From Martinezella lusitana (GTDB lineage: Bacteria > Pseudomonadota > Alphaproteobacteria > Rhizobiales > Rhizobiaceae): a stretch of DNA of 64,000 bases. Under the pieces are notes generated by a model, which was given only the letters and a program-made list of their open reading frames with translations, was not told the origin of the DNA and ran no database searches. The translations under genes and the position numbers were made by a program. The DNA lies in the NCBI RefSeq assembly GCF_016901135.1, contig NZ_JAFEVL010000061.1, positions 1-64,000 of the forward strand, given 5' to 3'. Positions 8,096 through 16,267 of this stretch are shown in pieces. The first letter of the stretch is position 1. Every line of letters begins with the position of its first letter.

Positions 8096-8441
8096 GCTGA
8101 AATTCGTCGCCACGTCGTAAATCCCGCACCCCGTCCGCCTGAACTACCGATTCCGGCGACAGCTAACCACGCCCCTCAGTTATGAAGCCGCCTGTTTAGA
8201 CCGGCCGGCTCCCCGCGTAGTTCGTTGAGTTTCACAACACCAGCCTTCTTCGGACGGAGGCTCCGAAATCTCAGCCCCTCCTTGTCTCAGCGAGTAATCG
8301 ATTGCGCGAACATATGAACGCCTCAGCGTTGTGATCGCAACGCGGCCGATCAGAACCAATCGGTTAAGGCGATGCTACCCGCCAGATTGCTGCGCGAATC
8401 TCCGCTTCCAGATGGCGTGTCGACATCAAAATAGCGCTTTA
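8096..8441. other. Intergenic stretch without recognisable gene
   Basis: No open frame here has a Shine-Dalgarno sequence or a family-like product on either strand. It separates the MFS gene from the catabolic island and ends at the operator at 8442. The base composition is less GC-rich than the flanking genes. I see no insertion-sequence end or attachment-site duplication. Confidence 0.4.
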
Positions 8442-8460
8442 CAACTATATAACATAGTTG
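8442..8460. promoter_or_regulatory. Operator copy 1 of the catabolic island (CAACT-N9-AGTTG)
   Basis: CAACTATATAACATAGTTG is a perfect inverted repeat with 7-base arms around ATAAC. It lies 79 bases before the first SDR gene. A second site with the same outer half-sites and spacing, and the same following bases (CTA-GTTA), lies at 13265-13283 in front of the GntR gene. Size and symmetry fit a FadR-subfamily GntR operator, so the GntR protein at 13329 is the likely binder. Confidence 0.65.
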
Positions 8461-8538
8461 CTACGTTACTATCAATGCACGGGGAGCGAGGCCGCTGACT
8501 GGTTGTTTGGGCTGCCCTTGAGGAAGAAAGCTGCGAAA

Positions 8539-9324
8539 ATGTCTGGGACTTATGCTACTTTTTCCGATGATAGTTTTGCCGGCCGAACCGTCCTTATCAC
8601 GGGCGCAGCGAGCGGAATGGGTCTTGAAACTGCAAGGGCCTTCGCCAGCAAGGGCGCGGAAGTTGTCATGGCCGATCGTGATGAGGCGAGGCTGAAGCGC
8701 TACGGTGCGGAGTTGCGCAATGACGGCGCGGCAATCCACACGGTTACGGTGGATGTCAGCGACCAGGAAAGCATCGACAAGGCCTTCGATTATTGTGACG
8801 CCAATCTCGCGCGTCTTGATATCGTCGTGACCTGTGCGGCGATCATCACAGCCAAGCGTATATTCGAGCAGGATCGGGCGCATTGGCACCGCGTGCTGGA
8901 TGTCAATCTGCTTGGCACCTTTTTCACGGTGCAGGCGGCAGTCAAACGCATGCTCGACAACCCTGATGGCGGCAATATTGTCTGTACCGCTTCCGATGCT
9001 GGTGTGCACGGCGGCGGCGGGCTGATTGCGGATACGGCCTATGCGGCATCGAAGGCCGGGACCCTGTCGCTGGTCAAGTCGGTGGCGCGGGAGCTTGCGG
9101 GCAAGAAGATCCGCATCAACGCGCTGAACCCCGGGCCGACGGATTCCCCGATGCACTCCCATATCGATCAGTCGATGAAAGACCGCATCGCCGGCAATCT
9201 GCCGATGCGGCGGATGGGGCGGCCGGAGGACATGGCGGCGGCAATCATGTTCCTGTGCTCGGATGCAGCCAGCTTCATCTACGGCGCCGCCCTTGATGTC
9301 GATGGCGGATCGATGTTCCGCTAG
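8539..9324 (+). CDS. Short-chain dehydrogenase/reductase (first of the catabolic island)
   Basis: The product is 261 aa, a classical SDR length. The start ATG 8539 follows GAAAG and AGGA upstream; an earlier in-frame ATG at 8458 would overlap the operator and is rejected. TGAASGMG at residues 21-28 binds the nucleotide; Asp46 at the end of strand 2 suggests NAD rather than NADP. The catalytic set is Asn123, Ser152, Tyr168 and Lys172 (YAASK). The C-terminus ends in the usual DVDGGSMF. The protein is cytosolic and oxidises or reduces an alcohol/carbonyl, presumably on the sugar-derived substrate of the island. It is followed after 14 bases by the FAD enzyme. Confidence 0.85.
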   Translation: MSGTYATFSDDSFAGRTVLITGAASGMGLETARAFASKGAEVVMADRDEARLKRYGAELRNDGAAIHTVTVDVSDQESIDKAFDYCDANLARLDIVVTCAAIITAKRIFEQDRAHWHRVLDVNLLGTFFTVQAAVKRMLDNPDGGNIVCTASDAGVHGGGGLIADTAYAASKAGTLSLVKSVARELAGKKIRINALNPGPTDSPMHSHIDQSMKDRIAGNLPMRRMGRPEDMAAAIMFLCSDAASFIYGAALDVDGGSMFR

Positions 9325-9338
9325 ATCAGGGAGGGGAT

Positions 9339-10739
9339 ATGGGTATGCAGCAGACAGTGCGCCGTTATGCCTATTCGGCGGATATTCCCGAACTCGACGA
9401 TGTCGATGTGCTCGTCATCGGGGGCGGACCATCGGGATTGTCGGCCGCGGTCGCTGCGGCACGTCTTGGCGTGCGGGTGCGCCTTGTGGAACGCTACGGC
9501 TTCCTCGGTGGCAACCTCACGGCGGGCCTCGTCGGCCCCTGCATGACATCCTATTCGCTCGATGGCAGCGAGCAGCTGATCCGCGGCATCTACGAAGAAT
9601 TCGTTCAGCGGATGATGGCCCTGGGTGGCGCGCTGCATCCGAGTACGATCTCGGCGGGCTCGGCCTATTGCGGCTTTATCGTCTACGGCCACGATAAGGT
9701 GACCCCTTTCGAGCCTGAGGTGGCGAAGGTCGTAGCCCAGCGCATGTGTGTCGAGGCGGGGGTAGAATTGTTGCTGCATACCATGGTTGTCGATGCAATC
9801 GTCGATGATCGTGATGCGGACAATCCCCGGGTGCTCGGGGTTGTTTGCGCCGGTAAGGGCGGGCTGAGGAGCGTTCGTGCCAAGGTGGTCGTCGATTGCT
9901 CGGCCGACGGCGATGTCGCCCATTATGCCGGAGTCCATACCCGCCAGGGGCGGGAAAGCGACGGCCTTTCCCAGCCACAAACGCTGTTTTTCCGCGTGCA
10001 GCACGTCGATGACCAGGTGGTGGAGGATTACGGCCGCGCTCATCCGCAGGATTTTCGGCCTTTCGCCTCGATCGTCGCCAAGGCGACGGCAGAGGGTCGT
10101 TTTCCCGCGCCTCGCCGCGGCATTGGCCTGTACAAGACCATGGAACCCGGCGTCTGGCGCATCAATACCGGCCGCGTGTTGCGCCGCAATGGGGCTGACG
10201 CCCTTGAGCTCTCGCTTGCAGAGGTCGAAGGCCGGGAGCAGACCGTGGCGCTGCTCGATTTCTTCCGTAACAATCTGCCCGGCTTCGAACAGGTGGAACT
10301 ACGGGACACAGCGACCCAGATCGGCGTGCGGGAAACCCGACGGATCGATGGCGCCTACGAACTGACGCTGCAAGATTTACATTCCGGCCGCGCCTTCGAA
10401 GATGTCGTGGCGCTGTGCGGCTATCCGCTCGATATTCACGATCCCACGGGCTCGGGCGGCGGTACCGGCGGGGAAGGGCCTGATGCAGCTAATATCTACC
10501 AAATACCATACCGCGTCATGCTGCCGCGCGTTCATGAGGGCCTATTGGTATCGGGCCGCGCAGTCTCGGCGACGCATGAGGCGCTCAGCGCCATTCGGGT
10601 CATGCCGCCCTGTTTTGCGCTCGGCCAGGCGGCCGGTGTTGCCGCAGCACTTTCGGTCGGCAACAGGGCCAGTCCCCGGCATATCGACTACGCGGATTTG
10701 CGCAGGGAACTTCTGGCCCAGGGCGCCTATCTCGGTTGA
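9339..10739 (+). CDS. FAD-dependent oxidoreductase (FAD_oxidored family)
   Basis: The product is 466 aa; ATG 9339 follows GGGAGGGG. GGGPSG at residues 28-33 begins the Rossmann fold, followed by the conserved LVERYGFLGGN, DCSADGDVA, a GVRETRRIDG motif and a C-terminal SGRAVSATHEA / CFALGQAAGVAAA FAD-binding block. These are typical of PF12831-type enzymes, many of which are found in operons for unusual sugars, glycosides and polyols. There is no signal peptide, so it is cytosolic. Together with the upstream SDR it makes a two-gene oxidation unit under operator copy 1. The substrate cannot be told from sequence. Confidence 0.8.
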   Translation: MGMQQTVRRYAYSADIPELDDVDVLVIGGGPSGLSAAVAAARLGVRVRLVERYGFLGGNLTAGLVGPCMTSYSLDGSEQLIRGIYEEFVQRMMALGGALHPSTISAGSAYCGFIVYGHDKVTPFEPEVAKVVAQRMCVEAGVELLLHTMVVDAIVDDRDADNPRVLGVVCAGKGGLRSVRAKVVVDCSADGDVAHYAGVHTRQGRESDGLSQPQTLFFRVQHVDDQVVEDYGRAHPQDFRPFASIVAKATAEGRFPAPRRGIGLYKTMEPGVWRINTGRVLRRNGADALELSLAEVEGREQTVALLDFFRNNLPGFEQVELRDTATQIGVRETRRIDGAYELTLQDLHSGRAFEDVVALCGYPLDIHDPTGSGGGTGGEGPDAANIYQIPYRVMLPRVHEGLLVSGRAVSATHEALSAIRVMPPCFALGQAAGVAAALSVGNRASPRHIDYADLRRELLAQGAYLG

Positions 10740-10745
10740 CGGAAA

Positions 10746-10776
10746 GAAAAAGCGCGGAAGCCATGCCCGCGTTTTC
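10746..10776. terminator. Bidirectional terminator between convergent operons
   Basis: AAAAA-GCGCGG pairs imperfectly with CCGCG-TTTT around an 8-9 base loop, giving A-rich and T-rich flanks on opposite strands. It lies exactly between the convergent stops at 10739 and 10782. Confidence 0.5.
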
Positions 10777-10781
10777 TCAAG

Positions 10782-11117
10782 TCAAGCCTTCAGATGAAGG
10801 GTCACCAGCACGGTGCATTCGGCGCCATCGGCAAAGCGAGTTGCAACGCGCAGCCAGTTGCCGAAAGAGTTGAGCCGAGCCACGGCAATGTCGTCCTGTT
10901 CGGCCGGCATGGCGAACTCCGCCCCTTCCCGAACCCAGTGCATGCCGTCTGGCGAGATTTCCACCCAGCCCCTGGGTACTGTGCCGACGGGGGGCTTCAA
11001 CGCCCGAATGAAGAAGACGGCTTCATGCGCCCAGCCGGCCTCATAGGGCTCGCTCGCCGCGTCACCGCTCCAGCGCTCATTGCGTGTTATCACCGCCGTG
11101 ATGTTTTCTGGAAGCAT
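10782..11117 (-). CDS. Uncharacterised 111-aa soluble protein of the catabolic island
   Basis: The product is 111 aa from ATG 11117, which overlaps the upstream stop as TGATG, so the two are translationally coupled. It has no signal peptide, no membrane segment and no recognised domain. The pattern of short strands with Trp, Phe and Gly turns (RGWVEISPDGMHWV, FGNWLRVATRF) suggests a small beta-sandwich. It is the last gene of the minus-strand operon with an enolase-superfamily enzyme. A role as small subunit of its neighbour, or as a binding protein for the catabolic substrate, is a guess. The C-terminal segment CTVLVTLHLKA looks like an edge strand. Confidence 0.6.
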   Translation of the reverse strand: MLPENITAVITRNERWSGDAASEPYEAGWAHEAVFFIRALKPPVGTVPRGWVEISPDGMHWVREGAEFAMPAEQDDIAVARLNSFGNWLRVATRFADGAECTVLVTLHLKA

Positions 11118-12028
11118 CAAAAATCCCCTGAAATGCAGATGGAATCGACGTAGAGAAAGGCGCGCTTGGCTACATCCGTCTCGGCAAACAGGCAGAAGTT
11201 CAGCATGCACCAGAGGTTTTTCATCGCCGGAATCCGGATCGACTCGAAGCCGGAGACATCGAAATTCCGGTCATTGCACTGCAAGCCGGTCGCCTTCATG
11301 GAGGCGAGGTCGAAATCGAAGCGCATATAGCTCCAGTTCACCTTCGTCGGGATCTCGTTGTAGCAGAGCCGTTGTCCACCGTCCGGCAGATCTAGCCAGC
11401 CTTCGGGCGCCAGGTGATAGTGGCTTACGGTCTTGTCTTCCTTGCCGATGGCCGTGAAGGAGGTGGTCTCACGTTTGTACTGCCATTTCTGGAGGTGCTT
11501 GCCGTCGAGTGCATTGAGAAAGCGCAGATGTGGCATGACCCGCTCGCCGTCGCCGTCCCGATCGCCGCATTGCAGGTCGAACAGGAAGCCGATCGAGCGC
11601 ACATCGGTTTCCGATAGTTTCAGCTCTGTTGCCTCCGGCTTGAATGTGAAGAAAATCTCGAAGCGGATCGGCCCGCGCTTGCGGAAGGTATGGCGCTTGA
11701 TGGCAACGTTCTGCGCACCGGGTTTCGCCTTTGTCGCGATCTTGAGCGCATAGGACGAATCCATACCGCCATGGGAACCGGCATCCCAATGCCCGAGCGT
11801 GGAGAGCATGGCACTCGAGTGCTGTGCATAGCCGGGCAGCATGACGTCGAGCGTGTCCTCGTAATTGCCGACCAATTGTGACCAGCCGCAATGCCCGCGA
11901 GAAAAATCATCGAAGGACAGGATGCGCGGCAGAGGATCGAAACGGCTGAGCGCCGGATCCGCGCGGAGCATGGCGAGCCTCATAGCTTCCGTCATATCCG
12001 CTATGGGAGAAGGGGCTGATGTCGTCAT
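11117..12028 (-). CDS. Uncharacterised 303-aa protein, jelly-roll-like (DUF6772-like)
   Basis: The product is 303 aa from ATG 12028; an upstream extension of 32 codons overlaps the enolase gene and is rejected. The N-terminus (PLPRILSFDDFSRGHCGWSQL) and a central block (LRFLNALDGKHLQKWQY, then CYNEIPTKVNWSYMRFDFD) recall a family I remember as DUF6772, which travels with sugar-catabolism genes. The D-F-x-x-G-x-x-x-W start resembles concanavalin/laminin-G carbohydrate-binding sandwiches. There is no signal sequence, so it works in the cytosol, which is odd for such a fold. It is coupled by overlap to the 111-aa gene. Catalytic residues cannot be assigned. Confidence 0.6.
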   Translation of the reverse strand: MTTSAPSPIADMTEAMRLAMLRADPALSRFDPLPRILSFDDFSRGHCGWSQLVGNYEDTLDVMLPGYAQHSSAMLSTLGHWDAGSHGGMDSSYALKIATKAKPGAQNVAIKRHTFRKRGPIRFEIFFTFKPEATELKLSETDVRSIGFLFDLQCGDRDGDGERVMPHLRFLNALDGKHLQKWQYKRETTSFTAIGKEDKTVSHYHLAPEGWLDLPDGGQRLCYNEIPTKVNWSYMRFDFDLASMKATGLQCNDRNFDVSGFESIRIPAMKNLWCMLNFCLFAETDVAKRAFLYVDSICISGDF

Positions 12029-12041
12029 TAGGGCGTTGACC

Positions 12042-13187
12042 TCACTGTATGCGGAGCCGGCTGACGGCGTCCCAATCGATTTCGATGCCAAGACCTGGCC
12101 GTGTCGGCACGTCGAGCTTGCCATTCTTCTGGCGCAAGCAGCCGGGCGCCAGATCGGCCAGTTCGCGCTTGAAGGGGCTAAGATCGCATTCGCATTCCAT
12201 CACCCGGAAATTGGGAAGGGCGGCTGCCAGATGCGTGCTGGCCGTCTCGCAGATGATGCCGGACATGCCGATATGCGGGGCGTAACCCACATCGTGCAGG
12301 GCGGCATAGTCGGCCATGCGCCGGGTTTCGGATATTCCGCCGGCGCGCGCGACGTCTGGCTGCAGGATTGAGAGGGTGCGGTTGGCGACGAGACGCTGTG
12401 CCTGATCGGCGGTGAAATTGCTCTCTCCGGCAGCGAGCGGCACGTCGCAGCGCTTGCGCAGTTCCTCGTAGCCTTGCTCGTTCTCCGGCGCCAGCGGCTC
12501 CTCGAACCAGAAATAGCCGTTGGCCGAAAGTGCCCTGCCTACCTCGACCGCTTGGTCGAGATCATACGCCCAGTTGGCGTCGACGCAGAGTTCGATATCA
12601 TCGCCTGCGCGCTTGCGCAGGCGTTCGATGCGACGGCAGGCTTCCTTGACGGGATTGGCCATCTTTACTTTGATGCGCGGGAATCCCTCGCCGATATAAC
12701 GCTCCAGTTCCCGATCCGCCTCGGCATCGTCGACCCAATTTACGGCTGCGGCATAGACGTCGATCGTCTCGCGGCCGATGCCGCCGAGCAGCTTGGCGAT
12801 CGGCATGCCCGCGGCCTTGCCCATGATGTCCCATAGCGCAATGTCGATGCCAGCGATCGCCTCGATCAACATGCCGCCGGCGCGGCCCGACAGCGAGCGC
12901 CGCATGGATTGCCAGAGCGCGCCGATGTTGCGTGCATCCTGTCCGATCAACCGTGGTTTTAACGAGGTTTCGATCAACTCCGAATAGGCCCTGGGCGAAA
13001 ACCGGGCCAGCACCTCGCCAATGCCGACGATCCCGGCATCGGTGCGCACCTCGACGAGAACCATTGAGACCTGGCGATAGGTGCCCCATGACGTGACCGT
13101 CGGTTTGGGCAGCGTCTGGCTGAGCGGATGGGCGATGACATCCGAAATGAGGATCGGCTGTCCGGTCGAATGTTGCACGGAATCCAT
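12042..13187 (-). CDS. Enolase-superfamily enzyme (mandelate racemase/muconate lactonizing group)
   Basis: The product is 381 aa from ATG 13187; a TTG at 13205 is an alternative six codons earlier. The catalytic framework is intact: Lys173-x-Lys175 (RIKVKM), metal ligands Asp203 (CVDAN), Glu229 (FEEPL) and Glu255 (AGESN), and a general-base His305 (APHIGMSG). This pattern belongs to the mandelate-racemase subgroup, covering acid-sugar dehydratases, racemases and cycloisomerases. It differs from the D-galactonate dehydratase at 48897. First gene of the minus-strand operon, transcribed from the divergent promoter that carries operator copy 2. Acid-sugar dehydratase activity is the default inference. 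Confidence 0.8.
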   Translation of the reverse strand: MDSVQHSTGQPILISDVIAHPLSQTLPKPTVTSWGTYRQVSMVLVEVRTDAGIVGIGEVLARFSPRAYSELIETSLKPRLIGQDARNIGALWQSMRRSLSGRAGGMLIEAIAGIDIALWDIMGKAAGMPIAKLLGGIGRETIDVYAAAVNWVDDAEADRELERYIGEGFPRIKVKMANPVKEACRRIERLRKRAGDDIELCVDANWAYDLDQAVEVGRALSANGYFWFEEPLAPENEQGYEELRKRCDVPLAAGESNFTADQAQRLVANRTLSILQPDVARAGGISETRRMADYAALHDVGYAPHIGMSGIICETASTHLAAALPNFRVMECECDLSPFKRELADLAPGCLRQKNGKLDVPTRPGLGIEIDWDAVSRLRIQ

Positions 13188-13263
13188 CGGCTCTCTCGTT
13201 CCCAATGTTTTGCTCGCTGCTCCGGGGCGTGTCTGTTATTCCTAGCTAGATGTTGGCGACTTG

Positions 13264-13284
13264 GCAACTGATAAACCTAGTTGC
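13264..13284. promoter_or_regulatory. Operator copy 2 of the catabolic island, between divergent operons
   Basis: GCAACT and AGTTGC flank nine bases; the core CAACT-N9-AGTTG at 13265-13283 equals operator copy 1 at 8442-8460 in half-sites, spacing and the internal AAC-TAG bases. It lies 77 bases before the enolase-family start (minus strand) and 45 bases before the GntR start (plus strand), so one site can control both directions. Confidence 0.65.
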
Positions 13285-13328
13285 TAAGTTAGAAACTGCG
13301 TGTTAGCTTTGTGGATATGAGGACCGAG

Positions 13329-14084
13329 ATGAGCGAAACTCCCGAAAGGAAACCCGTTTTCACCGCCAAGCCGCCCAACCCTTCGCGGTTGGCGGACGGG
13401 GTTTCCGATGCGATTGCCGCGGCCCTCTTTGATGGGCGCATCTCGCCCGGCGAACCCTTGCCGCCGGAAGGGGAGATCGCCAGGGAGTTCGGCGTTTCGA
13501 AACCGATCGCCCGTGAGGCGCTGCGCCAGCTGACTGCAGCCGGTCTGATCTTCACCCAACAAGGCAAGGTTGCCCGTGCCAAGGCACTGAGCGGCGAATC
13601 GATGGACAAAATCTACGGCTACGCGGTGCGCTCCAGTCTCAAGCGGCTGCGCGAAGCCAATGAAATGCGGCGCGTCATCGAGACGGGAATTGCCCGGCTC
13701 GCTGCCGAACGTCGCGATCCGGAAGGTCTGGATGTCATGCGGCGGGGCTTGGCGGACATGCGGGCTTCCATGCAGGAGCCCTCCGACTTTACCGCGGCTG
13801 ACATCCTGTTTCACCTTGGCCTTGCCATAGCAACGGGCAATTACATGATCCGCGTGCACATGGAGAGCATGCGTTCCGTGCAGCGCCAGGTGTCGGAATT
13901 GTTTTCACGTCGTGCCAATCGCAGCGACGCTGACTGGCGGGCAACGATTGAACGCCATCAGGCAATCTACGACGCAATTTTAGCCGGGGATGCCGATCTC
14001 GCCGAGCAAAAAATCCGGATGCATTTCGAAGCTGCCGACATTGCCTCGCTCGAAGTGGTCGACAAGCTGGGAGAAGCCGAGTGA
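13329..14084 (+). CDS. GntR-family regulator, FadR (FCD) subfamily
   Basis: The product is 251 aa from ATG 13329, preceded by GAGG with 6-base spacing; GTG 13311 and ATG 13317 lie upstream in frame without one. The winged helix-turn-helix is at about residues 25-85 (LPPEGEIAREFGVSKPIAREALRQL). The C-terminal part is an all-helical FCD ligand-binding domain (EMRRVIETGIARLAA, ADILFHLGLAIATGN, RHQAIYDAILAGDAD, MHFE) with the Asp and His residues that usually hold a metal. It should bind the two CAACT-N9-AGTTG sites and respond to an acid-sugar intermediate. The stop overlaps the next start as TGATG, so it is co-translated with the second SDR. Confidence 0.85.
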   Translation: MSETPERKPVFTAKPPNPSRLADGVSDAIAAALFDGRISPGEPLPPEGEIAREFGVSKPIAREALRQLTAAGLIFTQQGKVARAKALSGESMDKIYGYAVRSSLKRLREANEMRRVIETGIARLAAERRDPEGLDVMRRGLADMRASMQEPSDFTAADILFHLGLAIATGNYMIRVHMESMRSVQRQVSELFSRRANRSDADWRATIERHQAIYDAILAGDADLAEQKIRMHFEAADIASLEVVDKLGEAE

Positions 14085-14875
14085 TGAGTGCCGCGCGCTT
14101 CTCACTGAAAGGCCGCCGTGCGCTGGTAACCGGTGCCAGTTCCGGCATTGGCCGGGCTGTCGCGCTTGGCCTTGCGGAGCACGGAGCGGAACTGATCCTG
14201 CATCATTTCGGTAATGAGAAAGGCGCGAGCGAGGTGGCCCGGGCGACCGGCGGCACAACGCCGGTGCTGGAGGCAGACTTCACCAACGGGCGTGCGACGC
14301 AGGCTTTTGCCGATGAAGTGCTGGGAACATACGGCCCGATCGATATCCTCATTGCCAACGCCGCCATCGAACATCGGCGGCCTTGGCAGGAGTTGGATGA
14401 GGCCCATGTCAGCGCCCATGTGGCATCGAATTTCTCGGCGCTGCTGACGCTGACGGCAAAGCTCGTTCCTCCGATGGCCGAGCGTGGGTGGGGCAGGGTA
14501 GTCGCCACAGGTAGTATCATGGCGGTACGCCCGCGCGCGGAAACGCTTGTTTATGCGTCGCTGAAGGCGGCGCAGTTGACTGCGATCAGGTCGATCGCGC
14601 GCGAGACCGGCCATTGCGGCGTCACGCTGAATGTGGTTTCGCCGGGTGCGATCGAGATCGAAGCCAATGCCGCGCGCTACGGCGACACGGCGTTCCGCAA
14701 AGCAGTCGCTGCCAAGATCCCTGTAGGTAGGCCGGGCCAGCCGCAGGATTTGGTTGGGGCGTTTGTTTTTCTGTGCAGCGATGCTGCCGGCTACATTACG
14801 GGTGCAAATATCCCGGTCGACGGAGGATGGTCGATCGGAGACGCGCCCGGGGGCCTTCCGCACACTGCCGAGTGA
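14084..14875 (+). CDS. Short-chain dehydrogenase/reductase (second of the catabolic island)
   Basis: The product is 263 aa and starts at ATG 14084, overlapping the GntR stop by one base. TGASSGIG at residues 16-23 binds the cofactor; NAAIEH follows strand 4; the catalytic serine lies in ATGSIMA and the Tyr-Lys pair in YASLKAA. The C-terminal half holds NVVSPGAIE and ITGANIPVDGG, as in glucose/gluconate-type dehydrogenases. It shares the operon with the regulator and the importer, whereas the first SDR is in a separate transcript, suggesting that two different hydroxyls or carbonyls of the imported compound are processed. Confidence 0.85.
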   Translation: MSAARFSLKGRRALVTGASSGIGRAVALGLAEHGAELILHHFGNEKGASEVARATGGTTPVLEADFTNGRATQAFADEVLGTYGPIDILIANAAIEHRRPWQELDEAHVSAHVASNFSALLTLTAKLVPPMAERGWGRVVATGSIMAVRPRAETLVYASLKAAQLTAIRSIARETGHCGVTLNVVSPGAIEIEANAARYGDTAFRKAVAAKIPVGRPGQPQDLVGAFVFLCSDAAGYITGANIPVDGGWSIGDAPGGLPHTAE

Positions 14876-15008
14876 GCGTGTCTGCGGCAAGGTATTCAAG
14901 ATCATGTGGCGGAACCATCCGCCGCAGCTTACCGCCAAACTCCGGACGAATGCCGCTTGCATTCGTTCGGCAAAGGCTGATTGCCCGTGACCAAAAAGGG
15001 AGGAAACC

Positions 15009-16256
15009 ATGAAGGCCGCGCTAGCCGGTATCGCAATATCCGCGTTGACATTGTGCATGTCGACATCAGCCGTCTTTGCGACGGATCTCCGCGTGACGGT
15101 GTGGACCGGGAGCGAGGCTCATCTGAAGATGCTGAATGGTATCGCGGAGAGCTTCAAGGCCACGCATCCCGACGTGAACGTGAAGTTCGAAACCGTGCCG
15201 GTCAACGACTACACGCAGAAGCTGACCTTCCAGATCGCCGGCGGCAATCCTCCCGACATAGCCTGGATGATGGAGGATGCCGCTCCGGCTTTCGAAAACG
15301 CCAATCTTCTGATGGATCTCGGCCCGACGCTCAAGGCGACGGAAGGCTATGATTTCGATGATTTCTCGAAGCCGGCCATGGGCCTCTGGCAGAAGGGCGA
15401 AACGGTCTACGGCATTCCGTTCTCCACCTCGCCGTTCATGATCTACTACAACAAGGACATGTTCGACAAAGCCGGACTTGAAGACCCGCTGGCGCTTGCC
15501 GCCAAGGGCGAATGGAATATGGACAAATTCCAGGAAGTCTCCAAGCAGCTCGCTAAAGCCAATCCCGGCAAATGGGGCTTCGAGTTCAAGGATGGCGAAG
15601 GCTATGCCTCTCGCATGACCCATGCCCTTCTGCCGCCAATCCGCGCCTATGGCGGCGACATCTGGTCGAACAAGGAATGCGGCTTCGACAAGCCCGAGGC
15701 GATCAAGGCTATCAAGCAACTGCATGATATGGTTTTCAAGGACAAGTCCATCGTTCCGCCGGGCGAACAGGGTGATTACTTCTCCGGCAATTCGGCGATG
15801 ACGATCAACCAGATTTCCCGTGCCTCGAAGATGGCGGAAACCGGCTTCAAGTGGGGCATTGCCCCGTTGCCCTCCGGCCCGGGCGGTGAGTCACCCGTTA
15901 TCGGCCAAGCCGGCCTTGTCGTCTTTGCCCAGGGCAAGAACAAGGAGATCGCCGCCGAGTTCGTTGCTCACATGACGAATAAGGAAAACGTCGCCATCAT
16001 GGCGCAATTCTTCCCGCCGGCCCGCAAGAGCGTTCTTGCATCCGATGTTTTCATCAACGGCAACAAGCTTGTTCCACCCGAGATGATGAAGAATGTCGCG
16101 GCCGCGATCGCCAACGGCCGGGTCATCCCGGGTAACGAAAAAGCGCCCCAGCTCCTTGCCGCCATGGCCCCCCGCGTCGATGCCCTGTGGAAGCCGAATG
16201 CCGATGTCGATGCCGCCATCAAGGGCATCTGCGCGGCAATCCAGCCGCTGCTTTGA
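15009..16256 (+). CDS. ABC transporter sugar-binding protein (family 1)
   Basis: The product is 415 aa; ATG 15009 follows AAAAAGGGAGGAAACC. Residues 1-25 are a Sec signal peptide (KAALAGIAISALTLCMSTSAVFA), and the mature protein starts near TDLRVTVWTG. Family-1 solute-binding features are clear: IAESFKATHPDVNVKFE, GNPPDIAWM, YGIPFSTSPFMIYYNKDMF. It binds substrate in the periplasm and delivers it to the permeases encoded next. Two-domain extracellular binding proteins of this class take mono- and oligosaccharides, glycosides and polyols. The 133-base gap from the SDR may hold an extra promoter, but no operator copy is seen there. Confidence 0.9.
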   Translation: MKAALAGIAISALTLCMSTSAVFATDLRVTVWTGSEAHLKMLNGIAESFKATHPDVNVKFETVPVNDYTQKLTFQIAGGNPPDIAWMMEDAAPAFENANLLMDLGPTLKATEGYDFDDFSKPAMGLWQKGETVYGIPFSTSPFMIYYNKDMFDKAGLEDPLALAAKGEWNMDKFQEVSKQLAKANPGKWGFEFKDGEGYASRMTHALLPPIRAYGGDIWSNKECGFDKPEAIKAIKQLHDMVFKDKSIVPPGEQGDYFSGNSAMTINQISRASKMAETGFKWGIAPLPSGPGGESPVIGQAGLVVFAQGKNKEIAAEFVAHMTNKENVAIMAQFFPPARKSVLASDVFINGNKLVPPEMMKNVAAAIANGRVIPGNEKAPQLLAAMAPRVDALWKPNADVDAAIKGICAAIQPLL

Positions 16257-16267
16257 GCAGAGAGAAG

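Noticed and set aside
10782..12028. Idea that the 111-aa and 303-aa pair is a C-glycoside deglycosidase (CarBC/DgpBC type)
   Set aside because: The large subunit there is an AP-endonuclease-like barrel with metal-binding Glu/Asp/His; the 303-aa protein does not look like one.
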